Origin: Arabidopsis thaliana
Lineage: Eukaryota; Streptophyta; Magnoliopsida; Brassicales; Brassicaceae
DNA: 64,000 nucleotides
Direction: 5' to 3'
Assembly: GCF_000001735.4 (NCBI RefSeq)
Contig: NC_003076.8
Location: 1,798,001-1,862,000, forward strand
The notes below the pieces were generated by a model. That model did no database searches, was not told the origin of the DNA, and was given only the letters and a program-made list of their open reading frames with translations. Positions 22,025 to 37,105 of this stretch are shown piece by piece (the stretch's first letter is position 1; every line of letters begins with the position of its first letter). Made by a program: the position numbers and the translations under genes.

Positions 22025-22195
22025 GAAATTTCTTTTTAAAAAACTAATCCATTTAATCTATAATAAAAGTCACTCGCCATTCGACAATATATATATATAT
22101 ATATTCTTCTTCACTGCCAGTCTGAGGATTTCCGGGGAAATAAAGAAACTTGACTGCTAATTGCTAAAGGTAATGCTTCTGAGAATTGGAAGCTA
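21780..22195. other. PMT12 upstream region with two TA microsatellites
   Basis: Contains (TA) runs at about 21990-22018 and 22086-22103 and otherwise AT-rich sequence. It must include the PMT12 promoter and leader. No specific motif is called. Confidence 0.5.
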
Positions 22196-25100
22196 ATGAA
22201 GCTCTTCCTCAATAGCAATCTGCTCAGAAACTCTATTTTCTTCAAGATCTCCGCCTTTGTTTTGATCTCCGTTGCTTGTTTCTTCCTCGGTAAGCATTGG
22301 TCTGAGGATGGCTTCCGCCGTCTCATCTTCTTCTCCGCCGAGCCTTCCCGATCTCCCATTGTCGCACTCTCACCTGATTTCGGAAAAACCTATAACATCT
22401 CTGGTTTGATCTATGAGAGTCACCCGATTTTGCCTCCGTCTTTGTCACCACCGCCGCCGCCAGATTCTGTTGAGTTGAAGGTGTTTGGAATCGTTAATGA
22501 GAACGGAACAATGTCTGATGAGTTTCAGATTGGTGATTACGACGTTGAGTCGGCGGAGACGTTGGGGAATCAGACGGAATTCGAGAGTAGCGACGACGAT
22601 GATATTAAATCCACCACAGCTAGAGTTAGTGTGAGGAAATTTGAGATTTGTTCGGAGAATATGACTGAGTACATTCCTTGTTTGGATAATGTAGAAGCCA
22701 TCAAAAGGCTTAATTCAACGGCGCGTGGTGAGCGATTCGAACGGAATTGTCCTAACGATGGAATGGGATTGAATTGCACCGTTCCGATTCCTCAAGGATA
22801 CCGTAGTCCGATTCCGTGGCCGAGAAGCCGTGATGAGGTATATCTGTGACGCTCTCTGTTCTGATTTTGTATTTCCAAAAGGAAAGTTTCTGATTTTGGT
22901 TTACAGGTGTGGTTCAACAATGTTCCACATACTAAACTTGTTGAAGACAAAGGTGGTCAAAATTGGATTTATAAAGAGAATGACAAATTTAAGTTTCCTG
23001 GTGGTGGTACTCAGTTTATACACGGAGCTGATCAGTACTTGGATCAGATCTCTCAGGTTAATTGATTTTTATGTCTCATTGTGAGAATTATTTGCATCAC
23101 TTGAATCTGATATTACTTTATTTTTGTGGTTGTATGTGTAGATGATTCCTGATATTAGCTTTGGTAACCATACACGAGTTGTTCTTGACATTGGATGTGG
23201 TGTGGCAAGTTTTGGTGCCTACTTAATGTCACGAAATGTCTTGACTATGTCTATAGCTCCAAAAGATGTTCACGAGAACCAGATACAGTTTGCTCTTGAG
23301 CGTGGTGTTCCTGCAATGGTGGCAGCATTCACAACACGGAGATTGTTGTATCCAAGCCAAGCTTTTGATTTGGTACATTGTTCAAGATGTAGAATCAACT
23401 GGACTCGTGATGGTATGCAGATCTTTTCTGCCACTGTTTTTTACTAATGAGAAAGTTAAGACATAAATCTTATTCCAGTTCACTTGCACAAACTTGTTAC
23501 CGTTCCTTCCACCATGTTTAACTCGTTTTCCTATTTTTGGTTTATAAATAAAGTTATCGATCCGTGGCCACATAGAGCTAAAACTGTGCTTTGGTAGCTG
23601 TTTTGCCATTTAACACCAAACTTTTAAGTAAAAAACGTACTGAATACCAAGTATTTCTAAGCTTCTACTGATAGATTCTTCTGCATTGTCATTGTTTTTG
23701 ATATGTAGATGGGATCCTGCTCCTTGAAGTTAATAGGATGCTTCGTGCCGGAGGATATTTTGTTTGGGCAGCACAACCTGTATATAAGCATGAAAAGGCC
23801 TTGGAAGAACAGTGGGAAGGTATCATCCGTGCACCTTAATATATCATTTCAGCATTCATGAAGTGTCAGTTTTGCCTATACAAACATTCCAACCAAAGCT
23901 CGTTTTTGCTGAAAACTCTCTAATTTTCTAGGGAGAAAGCTCTAAAAGCTACTACCTACACTATACTGTTGAATTAAAAAAACATCCATCTTTGCTTCAG
24001 TTTGCCTATCAGAAGGCATTTAGAGAAAGTTTCTTTTGGTCTTGCAAGGATATATATTGAGTCTCTTATTTGAGACCATGCTTGTATGTGGTTTAGTAAG
24101 ATGGTTTTTTCTTTTCGTTTTTCCAGAGATGCTAAACCTGACCACTAGGCTGTGCTGGGTTCTTGTAAAGAAGGAAGGATATATAGCTATCTGGCAGAAG
24201 CCTGTAAATAACACTTGTTACCTAAGTCGTGGTGCTGGAGTCAGTCCTCCTTTGTGCAATTCTGAAGATGACCCAGATAATGTTTGGTATGTTTCCGATG
24301 CCTTCAACTTTCCACTTCTTTTAGCTGCCAAATTAAAAATTAAACATCGAGAAACTGCTTTGGTTCCCAATCTTGACATTGACTGTTCGACTTATTGGTG
24401 GACCTTGCTTCTATTCCTTAGGCTAATAGTTGTTTGATTCAGAAACTTCTTGTATCCTAGGGGTTTGTCACCTTTCAACGATTCTGTGATTATGTTAGGT
24501 ACGTGGATCTGAAGGCATGCATCACTAGAATTGAAGAAAATGGATATGGAGCAAATCTTGCTCCTTGGCCAGCTCGTTTACTGACCCCACCGGATAGGCT
24601 GCAGACAATACAAATTGATTCATACATAGCCCGAAAAGAGCTATTTGTAGCCGAATCAAAGTACTGGAAAGAAATAATATCAAACTATGTAAATGCCCTA
24701 CACTGGAAGCAGATAGGACTCAGAAATGTCTTGGACATGAGAGCTGGATTTGGCGGGTACTTTTTCTTATCTTATCGCTCTCTTATTAGAAACTTCATAT
24801 AATCCGGAGTTTCTAATTTCTTCTTCTTTCTTTTTTTTTTGGCAGATTTGCAGCTGCATTAGCTGAGCTAAAGGTTGACTGCTGGGTTCTTAACGTCATC
24901 CCAGTGAGTGGTCCCAACACATTGCCTGTTATATATGACCGTGGACTGCTTGGAGTTATGCACGATTGGTAAAAAAAATCTTACTCCAAAAATACAACCA
25001 TCTTAAACTTATTGGATTGTTATCCCATGCCACACTCTTTTAATTGTTGTCACGTTTTCCTCGTTTGAATCTTTATTGAGGCCTAGATTACACAAAACAT

Positions 25101-25572
25101 TGTAAATTGGCACAGCTTAAGACATTTATATTTGTCTTTGCAGGTGTGAACCTTTTGATACTTACCCAAGAACCTACGATTTGCTGCATGCTGCGGGTCT
25201 GTTTTCCATTGAAAGAAAAAGGTAATAACAGTCACTTTGCTTTGCCAAAATAAAGAAGAATCTTCAAGGACATTGGAGTTATTATAAACTTTGTTTTGGT
25301 TGGTGGCCTTGTTCAGATGCAACATGACAACAATGATGCTAGAGATGGACCGGATTTTAAGACCTGGAGGACGTGTATACATACGGGACACAATCAATGT
25401 AACGAGTGAGCTTCAAGAGATTGGAAACGCAATGAGGTGGCACACGAGCTTACGTGAAACTGCTGAAGGACCTCACTCAAGTTACAGGGTTCTCTTATGT
25501 GAGAAGCGGTTTGAATCGTCTGAGAAGCGTCGTACCAAGAAGAGGAGGAAGACTAAAGGAAAAAGAGCTTGA
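22196..25572 (+). CDS. PMT12: Probable methyltransferase PMT12 (QUA2/DUF248 family)
   Basis: Nine exons: 22196-22837, 22907-23056, 23142-23412, 23709-23819, 24127-24286, 24499-24756, 24846-24968, 25144-25221 and 25317-25572; 2049 nt, 682 aa plus TGA. These are type II Golgi membrane proteins thought to methylate pectin. A short cytosolic N-terminus precedes one membrane helix ([17 protein letters not shown], about residues 17-33), then a stem with Pro and acidic runs and N-glycosylation sites. The lumenal part has the family hallmarks: [52 protein letters not shown], the SAM site [15 protein letters not shown], and a second SAM-like half ([16 protein letters not shown]). Named from memory (At5g06050); biochemical activity is not proven by sequence. 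Confidence 0.93.
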
Positions 25573-26065
25573 CATTTTCATAGAATACAAGTGCTGGGCT
25601 AGAATTTTCTGGGGATCTTTGGATCAATGGACAATGGTTAGTTTAGTTGGGAGGCTTTTTGGAATTTTAGAAAAATTAGGGACCTGAAACAGTGAAACTG
25701 TTTGTGAGGTTTTGGCGTTTAACCCTCTTTAAAGTTGATTGAAACCGGATTAAACTCACTTAGCCCAAATATTTCACTTGTTTATTCCATAATTTACGAA
25801 GAGTCACAAGACAACACTGTTTGATCCATGATGGTATGTTTGTCGATCAAAATACTCTCATCCATATACCTAAATCAATGACAAATGTTGTAGGTCTACA
25901 TAAACTGGTGCACAACTGTGCCTTGATTTATTTAACGGCTACATTAGAAATTCAAACGTTTTGATATTACTATATGTTTAAAGAAGTCACAAAAACTAAA
26001 CAAAGACAAACAAGACCAACACATCACGAGGATTCTTGCTTTATTAGTAATGTTGCGATTCGAGA
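25573..26065. other. Convergent 3' region, PMT12 and SDR
   Basis: 493 bp between facing stop codons. No gene or repeat seen; it should carry both 3' UTRs. Confidence 0.5.
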
Positions 26066-27833
<1,768 letters not shown>

Positions 27834-30425
27834 TGTCACGCTCACGCACTCTCCTCCTTGGAATCTCTAACTCTCTTTTTGTGGATGTGTGAGTGAACTA
27901 AACTGGTTGGCTCAACTCCAGTTGAGATATTACCATTGGGCCTAAAATTACGATGGGTCTGTTTATGTGCTCAAAGCCCATCATGTTCCTTGAAATTATA
28001 CACATAGGACGCGAATAAGTAAATTTAGGTTTTGGTTTGGTCTAAATGAATTTACACACGGAGAGACACGACCTCAATGTCATAATGGAAAAAGAAAGTA
28101 AATATTTTTAGAAAGTAGCTATTTGACTTTGGATGCATCTTAATGCACACGGTTTTGTGAAGGTGTGTACATGCGAAGCAGAACAAATAGCCAAAAAAGG
28201 AAAGTACATTGAGACAAGAGAAAGAAGAAAAGGTTACTAAATTAGTAAATTCTAATGGACAAATCATTAAAAAAAGAGCTAAACCAGAAAAATGAATTTT
28301 GATGAATAATGAGAGAGGGAAGCATCAAGCATGAGCATGTGCATTCTGAGCTCTCCTTTAAAGGCTCTCTCGTCTCTCTGTATTATCTTGTTTTACACTA
28401 AAGAAGTCACCTATTTGCCACTCTATCTTCGAACCTTTCACTTTCCTATTGTATGCATTTTGATATAAATAAGACCTCTTAAACATTATAGATGTGTAAT
28501 GATGGTGCAACTTCAAGTTGAGTTTCTTGAATGGGAAAGCATGACAACAGAGAATTTAGACTTTTCACTTTACCTGTTTGTGTATATAGGTGTTATATCA
28601 ACACACACTAAAATAACTTTGGGGTACATTGATATATTAGCTTTTAAGGTAACTATTGAAATATATATTCTTAACTATAGATATAGGTTATTACAATAAT
28701 ATCCTTATAATTATTGAGACTAAATTCAAAAAAAACAAATCATAAAATCATCACAAACATTTTTATAACATATTTACCCTCAAACCTTAAAAAATAAAAG
28801 TGAGAGAAAACCAAATAGAAAAAAATAAAGTAAAGAATGAAATTGAGAATGATAAAGAATGAAATAAGAGCACATTGAATTATTCAGAAGCCGAATTTCC
28901 TAAAGAGGAAATGATGTTACAGCAGGTGGTTACAAGTTACATGACATAAATTCTTTTTATTCTCCTTTTACATTCACTTTACATTTTTTGTCGAGTTAAG
29001 TTCTCTTGCAGTTGCAGAGCAGAGTCTGAGAGTTTTTTTTAATTCTCTGTTTTTTTTTTTTTTGGTTAGACTTTTGGTTCAGTCTGGTTTCGATGCTTCG
29101 AAATATATTAAGTCAAAAACCATATCCCATGAGGTTTCCTCTTTTAGACAACGTTGAAATTCGATGCCCTCTCCCTTTTAACACCATATTTTCCTTTTTA
29201 ACCATCGGTTTCATTCTTTCTTTCTCTTTCTTTCCTTAAATGACATATATAAATTTATTCCATTTCTCTCTTCTATACAAACGTTAGCGTATGTTTATAT
29301 TAGGAGGTGTAAATTGTGAAAACTTAAAAGACCACTCTCACTTCCTTCACTTAGATTTTACCCTTCTCCTCTTAGTTGGTACTAGTCCCACAGTCACAAC
29401 AGAATATGTATATATATACATGTAACATCTGTAATAGTATGTTCATATATATAATATATATATGCAAGTTGGTGTGAACAAACAATAATCATCTGTTCCT
29501 GCATATGCTCATTACATTTCTATTTAATTCGATCATTAATACTTTGATAGTCCATTTTCCTGTTTACCAAGAGAAATAATGAAAAAATATATTTATCACT
29601 GTTCAGTATTTGTTTCCAGATACAGTTTTATTGATTTATAAAATTTCGAAGCCAACTAGTTAGAAAAGTAATTTTTGAAGTTCCTACTATTTCCAAACAT
29701 ATAAAACACAATGATTATATACTGTCTTTCATGTGCCAACCACTGATACAGCAATATATGTAAAAATGTTAATTTAGATTGGAGCTTATAGTAAACATTG
29801 ATTACGTTACGGCTATTTACAAGTAAAACCCAAATACCCAACTATAGGCTTCTTTTATTTGTCACCACCCAATTATAGGCTATATACATCAGTTATCAAG
29901 ATTTCAGTTAGGTTATATATAATTTATACTTATTTCTTCTTATTCTTAAATTGCATCGTAAGATTATGATAATTCGTCTCTAATTTCTCTTACGGTTATT
30001 AGGAGTTCACATGGAATACCAGACTAATTTTCATCAACGATAATATTTTTTTATTTTTTTTTTTGCCTACCAATTATTTAGTGTTAATTTAAGTTTGTCA
30101 TCACCAAGACACTCCAATCACCAGACCTTTTCAAAATTATTACGGCAACTCCAATCAAAAATCTTTCGAATAGGCATAAATATTGAAAACCAAATCGTGA
30201 GAAAGTTACATCATTCGTAAGAAAAAGAAACAATCAAAATATTTTAATTGTCTTATGAATTAGAGCAAAGACTATACGTGTTGACTTTATCCATAAGATA
30301 AATATATTACTATATCAAAGCCAACACTACAGAACCTACTCACTTTTCACTCTTGAGATTAGAGACAGTTTAACTTCTTCTTTTTGGCAATCACATTAAC
30401 TATTATTACTTTTTAATTACTTAAG
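27834..30425. other. Gene-free region between the SDR and RABBIT EARS
   Basis: About 2.6 kb, AT-rich. TGGGCC-type motifs near 27938 (GGGCCTAAAATTACGATGGGTC) belong to the SDR promoter. Between 28.1 and 30.4 kb I see homopolymer and TA tracts (for example TATATATATACATG near 29409) but no gene, tRNA or defined repeat. It probably includes 3' sequence of RABBIT EARS. Confidence 0.5.
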
Positions 30426-31106
30426 CTAGTTAACCTTAGGCGGATCAGCTCCTAGCCTTAGCTCAAGATCCAACTCCTCATGATGGCCGTTGATCTCGGA
30501 AATTCCAATGACCAACCCTAACATCATTGGAAATCTTGACACATCCGTCTTTGCCCTCTTCCATGACGAAGATGATCCGTTGATTAGTTGCTTCTTCCGA
30601 GGATCAAACTCAGTACTCAGTAGACCGACCGATAAGTCAGTCTTGACTTCACCATTGTCATGTTCATATCTTTTCATAGAACTTTCTAAAACGTTGTTAT
30701 TACAAACATCACTTATCTCCCTCTTGGTTCCGTTAGGCTTTCTTGTTTCTTCTTGAACAAGAACCTTTGATCCCACATCAAGAACTTGTTGTTGACGATC
30801 ACATTCAGGAGGTGTGGCTTGGTCAGTTGATGAAGGTGATAATGATTGTTGTTTGAGTCGAGCTCGGTCTCTTCGATGAACGTTCATATGACCGCCTAGT
30901 GCTTGCGCCGACTTGAACTCTCTCCCGCAAAAGCTGCATGAGTAAGACCTCGGTGGCCACATGCAACCACCTCCGCCGCCATACTCCTCAGCTGACGCAA
31001 ACGCTCTCTCTTCCCTAAACGGCCAAAATAAAGTCCCATCCGAAGATGGCCTCGTCACCATCGGTCTAAGCTTCATCGACATCAAGCATTCTCCTCTATC
31101 CATCAT
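30426..31106 (-). CDS. RBE: RABBIT EARS, single C2H2 zinc-finger transcription repressor
   Basis: Single exon, 226 aa. One zinc finger [20 protein letters not shown] then NVHRRDRA (about residues 54-80) carries the plant-specific QALGGH helix of the SUPERMAN group. The C-terminus has the EAR repression motif LDLELRLG (about residues 212-219). Two adjacent Met codons begin the frame; I use the first. RBE acts in petal development, restricting AGAMOUS and regulating boundary genes such as CUC and TCP genes, in the nucleus. Ser- and Asn-rich linkers separate the finger from the EAR motif. From memory At5g06070. Long non-coding flanks on both sides fit a tightly regulated developmental gene. Confidence 0.95.
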   Translation of the reverse strand: MMDRGECLMSMKLRPMVTRPSSDGTLFWPFREERAFASAEEYGGGGGCMWPPRSYSCSFCGREFKSAQALGGHMNVHRRDRARLKQQSLSPSSTDQATPPECDRQQQVLDVGSKVLVQEETRKPNGTKREISDVCNNNVLESSMKRYEHDNGEVKTDLSVGLLSTEFDPRKKQLINGSSSSWKRAKTDVSRFPMMLGLVIGISEINGHHEELDLELRLGADPPKVN

Positions 31107-32795
31107 ATGTAAGATTTTTCTATGCAGTAGAAGAAGTTAAGGTGAGTGTTTTTTTTGTGTTTATTTATGTGGGAGTAGTGAAGTATGTAGATTTAGACGC
31201 ACGTAGACTTATATAAAGAGAGACGCATATAGATAGAGGTATGTGTGTGTGTGTGTGTATATGACTATATGGTTAAAGCATTGAATGTGAGAAAGCAACG
31301 TGGAGAACCATGAGTAAATAGGGAGAGGCTTTGATGGGGAAAGTTCTCTTTTACTTTAGTTACTCGTATGTCTTCACTCTATACATGTTAAATGTTTAGA
31401 TATTAATAATTAGTTGGTGTGAGCTTTTGATTTGATAATAGTTAAATTAATGCCAGACGCAACTTAAGTTTTCCACGAGTCTACAAAATTAATAAGTCAG
31501 AGTCGATATTTTCTAATAACACGTAGCTAATAATATGACAAAAACTATGGTTTAATTTGAAATCTTTATAACAATTTTATGGAGTCTAAAATATACACCA
31601 TATATCATCGGAATCATCGGATGTATGTGGCTGTGAGGTACAGGGGCCCAACAATTGATTTATGATTAATTATATTGATTTAGCTAATTAGACAATGGAG
31701 CCGTGGGATACTGACAATAATTTATCGTGTGATTTATTTACAATTATTATACGGATGAAAAGTAGAGATATTTGCCTGGAATTTAGATTATTTTTATCAA
31801 GACGTTAATTGAAGGACTCATATGTCAAGAGATTCTTTCTACCTATCATTGTCGCCATATTACGGGTTTTAAGACAGTACGAGAGAAATAAACAAAACGA
31901 GATTGGAGTACAAACTACAAAATATCCAAACCAAAGTGACTTAATTAGAACGCAAAAATATATTTTTTGATTATTATACGAAGAATGTGATAAACCGCTA
32001 AAACATGAACTTCGTTTTCGTAATTTTGTTGAGATTGTTGCATCAATTTTTTTATTATTTTTTTGGTGTCGTAACAAGACGCCAAGACCTTTTCAATAAT
32101 TGAAGACATTATCACATCATTTCTCGGATAGAAGAAAAACCCACTTACATAAGAGGCTTTTGGGCTTGCAATGGTTTACGATTCAGATGGGCCATTGGGC
32201 TCCTAAGAAACTTTTAGACTTTGATATTGGATTTATATAGATATTTCAAGCCCAACAATAACTAAGAAAGATCCAAGAATTCCCAAGATCAAAATAATTT
32301 AGAAAATTGAATATTTTTGTAATATATAGATTACATGTTTATTATACATAGATTAATTGTTCAAAATGATGAAATATCTTTTATGATAAATTATATGATC
32401 TTAATAATTAAGAAAATTAAATATATTTTGTTTTTTATGACGGAAAGACAGTTCATAGTTATACTATATACCAATTTAATTCTCTTTATTAATTTATAAT
32501 AGCATTTTATATAGTATAATATTACATTAATTAGAATTTAACCGAATGGTACACAATCAATTTTACAGAGACCCCTCAAATGAAAAACTAAAGACATTGT
32601 TTTAGAAATCCAACTTTAATTGGAGGGTTAAGATATGCTTAATCCTTACCAAATTGCATATGATAAATAACGCGAATGTAAATAACAAGACTGATATACA
32701 AAACATAAATCAGATTTATCATAACAACAAAACCATGCTCCACAACTATTATATATAGATCCATCGTTTTTAGTTCGCGTCGAATTTTGTTGTGC
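31107..32795. other. RABBIT EARS upstream region
   Basis: About 1.7 kb with no supported gene. A GT run (31241-31258) and a TA-rich stretch are present. TGGGCC-like motifs occur around 32160-32205. The distal half likely overlaps the LBD33 3' region. Confidence 0.5.
31209..31217 (-). promoter_or_regulatory. Candidate TATA box of RABBIT EARS
   Basis: On the minus strand this reads TTTATATAA, about 105 bp before the RBE start codon. Suitable in sequence and distance; not tested. Confidence 0.35.
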
Positions 32796-33427
32796 TTAGT
32801 AATAATAATCCATGTTCTGGAGCCATTGATGATTCACGAGCATTTCCTCTGAGTTCGTGAAGAACCCATCATAGCAGTTTCTTCCGTCGGCATTGTTCAA
32901 AACACTCTCGTCGACGAAATTGGTCGTGGCCATAGTCATCTGATTCACAAACTCCGGTATGTTGTTAAGTTGTGATCCGTTTTGATTAGAGTATGAAAAA
33001 TTCTTCATCTGTGACCCGAGAAACTCAATCTCTTCTTGCAAAGTCACAACCTAAAAAAATAAACCCACCAAGCAACGTGATCAGACTGCTTGAAATGGTC
33101 TAAAATCTCAACAAGAATAAAAGAATATCGTTCAAAACTTTAAGAGACCTGTTGATGAAGAGCGAAGATGTGAGCAACGCAGCCATAAACAGGATCACGC
33201 ATGCGAGAGAGAGCCTCGTAGGAGATGGTGATAGCAGCGATGTTTCTTTGATGTTGAGGCAAATGAAGCAAATGTTTAGAGACATTACTTGCGCCGAAGA
33301 CTTTGTGAACCGCTGCGAAATGGGAAGAGGCTTGTTCGTAGCTGAAGTAAGGCGAGAAGACGCAGTCGCGGTTGCATTTCCTCCTTAGAAACTTGCATGC
33401 TCCACAAGATGATCCATGACTTGCCAT
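32796..33427 (-). CDS. LBD33: LOB-domain protein LBD33
   Basis: Two exons on the minus strand, 33149-33427 and 32796-33050; 534 nt, 177 aa plus TAA. The LOB domain shows the zinc-binding C-block [15 protein letters not shown] (C-x2-C-x6-C-x3-C), the GAS block from [20 protein letters not shown] and the [17 protein letters not shown] segment leading into a class I leucine-zipper-like helix. The intron sits within that helix, at the conserved LBD site. The C-terminus is Asn-, Tyr- and Met-rich. LBD proteins are plant nuclear DNA-binding factors; LBD33 has been linked to lateral root formation with LBD18, which I recall but cannot show here. Probably At5g06080. Confidence 0.92.
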
Positions 33428-33492
33428 TTTTTCTTTTACTCTGTTTTGTTTTATGTTTTTACCTTTTGTTAGATTGAGACAAATCACGTTGG

Positions 33493-33500
33493 TTTTTATA
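33493..33500 (-). promoter_or_regulatory. Candidate TATA box of LBD33
   Basis: Minus-strand TATAAAAA lies 66 bp before the LBD33 start codon. Confidence 0.45.
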
Positions 33501-34740
33501 AGCCCCACCACTAAAAGTTCTTGAAAGAAGGGCAAAAGAGTTCAATTTTGAGATAAACATCAATCATTTTTATAACTTTATAGTATTTTACTTACACTTG
33601 ATTGATCAATATTCTCATGAATAGTAAGGTACAAATTAGACACTATAGTTAAATTACATTTTCGTTTTTTTTTTTTGGTACGAGTATATATGTTGTATGG
33701 AATACATATATGTACGTCGAATTTTCATAATATCCAGTACGTGTCTAGCTAGTGTCTCTTCTCCTAATATAAAATTTGATTTAGCTTATTTTCTGGGGGT
33801 CTGCATCGTGGCCTACATTTTCATGCTTGTTTTGGGCAAGCCCATATTTTATTTAATGGCTTAAAGTGCCTTTTAAATTTTCTTCAAAAATCATTTATAT
33901 ATATGCTTAGGACAAACTAGTCTTTTTTTCCTTATTTCTCAACTGTTAAATAGTCTTTAGGCTTTACGGAAATGATAAATAATTGGTTGGGATACAAATG
34001 CAGCCATTTTGCATGGGGTGACACAGACAAAAGGTACAGTGTCTTAGAAAAGGTCAATCTCCAATCAACTTGGTTGTACATTGAACTTCTTTATCGAAGC
34101 CAATCCAGATTTTTCTTTCCTTATTAGTAATCAAACCGAGAGATATATACTATTTGATACGAATAGAAATTATACATCAAAACAAATAAAAAAGTCTTTT
34201 TTTTTTTTTTTTGTAAAATGAGGAAATCAAAGCCTAATGTTATACAAAATCTATAATAATTAGCATTACTCCGATCCACACATAGATTTCTGGTCTGATT
34301 TAGAAAGATTTCAAGAAGTTGTTGCTATTTTCTCTCTTTTGAATATATTAGTATTGCTAATCATAATAGATCTCATAACAAGATAACATTAGCTTTATCA
34401 CTAAAAACCAGAATATTTAAATTGTTCTGTGTATGTAGTTGTTTTCATTTGTTGGAATCAAACGCTGTCTGATGTCGAAATTAATCAAGCCCGCATCTAG
34501 ATGCCAGCACACTTAAAATCAAAAATACATTTTCTCGCCAATTACTCGTCGGATTAGACAATAGTCATATAGAGGTTATGAATCATCCTCCCCTATATAT
34601 ATCTACGACTATGTTGTCTTGATAGATCAATAATTATTGATAACCTAAATGTCTAAATTTAGTGTCCATTTGATTTTAATCAATCTATAACTGTGATTAT
34701 TATATTTATAATTGGCCCTTTCTTTGTTTGCCACTTATTG

Positions 34741-35203
34741 TGTTGGATGCGCAAAATAAGAAAATTAAACACCAAAAAAAAGTCGGCGACTATGACCCAT
34801 ATGCCAATAACATTGAACCTACTGTTGTAAGTGCTCCCTTGCAAACCTCATTGTAGCTAGTTTTTATTTTCTCCGTAACTTTAACGCATTCAAAAGAACC
34901 ACATTTTATTATTGTTTTCCAAAAATAGGACACTATATTTCTAATTAAAACCAGTTAAAGAAACCTTCTTCCTAAACATTTCCTTACAGAAATGATGTTA
35001 ATTTTATAAAACGTGTTCATATACTAATGGAACTCGAAATACCAAATGAGCTAGAAAATGCAGACTAAGACCCAAATGCCAATAACATTGCAAAACATAT
35101 TTGGATACAGCCTTGGGAAGATGTAGTCAAGCACGGAAGAAACAAAGAGACGTACAAAAGGGAAAAATGGGGCATTGGGATTGGGACTAACGAGGCGTTC
35201 ACC
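34741..35203 (+). other. Coding-like remnants of an unidentified gene
   Basis: Two copies of a 28-nt motif (34788-34815 and 35063-35090, two mismatches) encode DYDPYANNI and, in the second, DPNANNI after an in-frame stop. Copy 1 runs into ACTGTTGTAAGT, a good splice donor. Copy 2 is followed by 36 stop-free codons (HIWIQPWEDVVKHG, KREKWGIGIGTNEAF) ending TAG at about 35201. I do not recognise the protein. It looks like a broken or partly duplicated gene rather than an active one. Confidence 0.3.
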
Positions 35204-35722
35204 GATGGTACTTACCACTTTCTACTTTCGAGATAGCTACATCGTTTGTCTTTAATCACGCATGCAATCATATATTAATTAGTGACATTATTTTAATACG
35301 AATTATAACTTTAACATTTCATTCTTCGTTTCTATATGATATTGTTATATGTGAATCCTACGAGCCTAGTCTTCCTGTATGTGCGTGTCATTAGGCTCAT
35401 TCATAATTAATTCTCGTTTCTAGCTATCTTTTGTTTTGGTGGGTCTTAAAGCCTATTGCCCAACCGGTGTCATCTGTTTTATGGACTAAATTATGAAAAC
35501 ATTTTTAATTTGTATCTTCTAGAACTTCGTTAGTAGTTATATAACACTACCCCAAAGAAAAATAAAACAGCCAAGTGACGGACAAAAACACAACAAATAT
35601 TCTTTTTGCTATTATAGTGACCTACGGATTACGGATGGTTTAAATACTAGCTAGTTGGTGTAGTCGACCGATTTTGTTCACAAATTCGATTATTACATTG
35701 TTTTTAACATTTCAATTTGTTG

Positions 35723-35753
<31 letters not shown>

Positions 35754-37008
35754 GCTACGTACCGATTAGTTGACCTATATTAAAACCGGTCTAGTCGTCG
35801 ATTATTAGAAGAATGAATTATGTATGTGTCTCGATGAAGCAACGTACCATTTGACTTTAGTACGTATATAGACTATAGTATAACTTCAAGAATCGCACAT
35901 TTTTGTTCAGATATGTTTCTCATGCAAGTTGTTGATTTTCCAACCTAATTTTAGTTAACATAGTCACACCTGATTAAGATAGAGAACAATTGGAAGAAGC
36001 AAAAAACCTCGCACCAAGTCAACGACGAAGAACTAACACTTTTAAATATGGAAACTTTCAAAACTTAAGAAAGGATGTTAGGGAAAAACATTTATCGTTT
36101 TAATTACCACATCTTGTCTTGCCTTTGCTGTGCAACATTTTTCATTTTATTTAGTTAACACTATATATTTTTAATTAATAATTGGGAAATTAAATAAATG
36201 TTCAGTTTAATAAATAAAAATATTATTTATTCATATAAGTTTTTCTATTACATATAGAAATTCTTAGTACCGATTGCGTTCAATTGACAAAGTCCACCAT
36301 AGACTGAAAAGAAAAAGAAGCCCAAGAGAACCCACATATTTGATAAACCAAATTGAACCACGCAAGCAAAACGTAATTATTCGATGAATGTGAAAACGGT
36401 CAAATGAATCAAATATGTTAAAATTAAGGGCCGAATATCCACAAAGTACTATGATGATGTGACGGGATGTTAAACCTGTCGTCTGTCGACCATATATAAA
36501 TCTGTTAGTACAAATGCCAACAAACAAATTAAATCTGTCGATCATACAGTATTTAATTTTCCGTAATAATACACATGCCAACAAAGCAAATAAAGGGTCC
36601 GTTTCCTATTCTCACAATCTCCACACACGTACATGTTACACGTGTAGACATATGGACACATTCCAAATGTACGCGCATACATAATATGATCTTCATATTT
36701 TTAGGTGTACACGTGACCTAATATTGGCGCAGCCAAACCGAAAATTCGGAAAATCAAGTTGGTGAAAGTTAAGCCATCAAATTGTTTCGATTCGTTGATT
36801 GTAAATCTTACGTGTAGTCAATATAAAAAGGAATCAGAGAACACGTACGTGACATTCAGTATCTTATCTTATGTGTTCATACATTGACCTAAACTAATTA
36901 TTAATTAAATTGACATACAAATTAATGCGTTCATAAACAAAAAAAGTAGTTGCGAAACTGATAAACTGCCGTGTTATTGCATTAGAGACAAATGACTCCA
37001 ACCAACCT

Positions 37009-37015
37009 TATAAAA
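37009..37015 (+). promoter_or_regulatory. Candidate TATA box of GPAT7
   Basis: TATAAAA, 97 bp before the GPAT7 ATG, in an otherwise A/C-rich leader. Confidence 0.45.
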
Positions 37016-37105
37016 ACAAACTTTATAATCCACAATTTTCCATATTCAAACAAATCAAAAACTCAAGAAACCACACACCCAAAAAAAGAAACAAGTTAAG
37101 TTGTG

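Larger units (their letters stand above)
33428..37105. other. Large gap between LBD33 and GPAT7
   Basis: About 3.7 kb holding the promoters of two divergent genes. It contains a (TA) microsatellite at about 35724-35751, poly-T/A tracts, and two related coding-like stretches at 34788-34815 and 35063-35200. No complete gene can be assembled. The region is AT-rich elsewhere. Confidence 0.5.

Noticed and set aside
21988-22103. TA runs as CRISPR-like or other structured repeats
   Set aside because: They are plain dinucleotide microsatellites in a plant genome without spacers of defined sequence.
28300-28400. MicroRNA precursor-like GC/CT stretch (CTCTCCTTTAAAGGCTCTCTC)
   Set aside because: I could not find a complementary arm long enough to form a miRNA-type hairpin, and the sequence matches no miRNA family I know.
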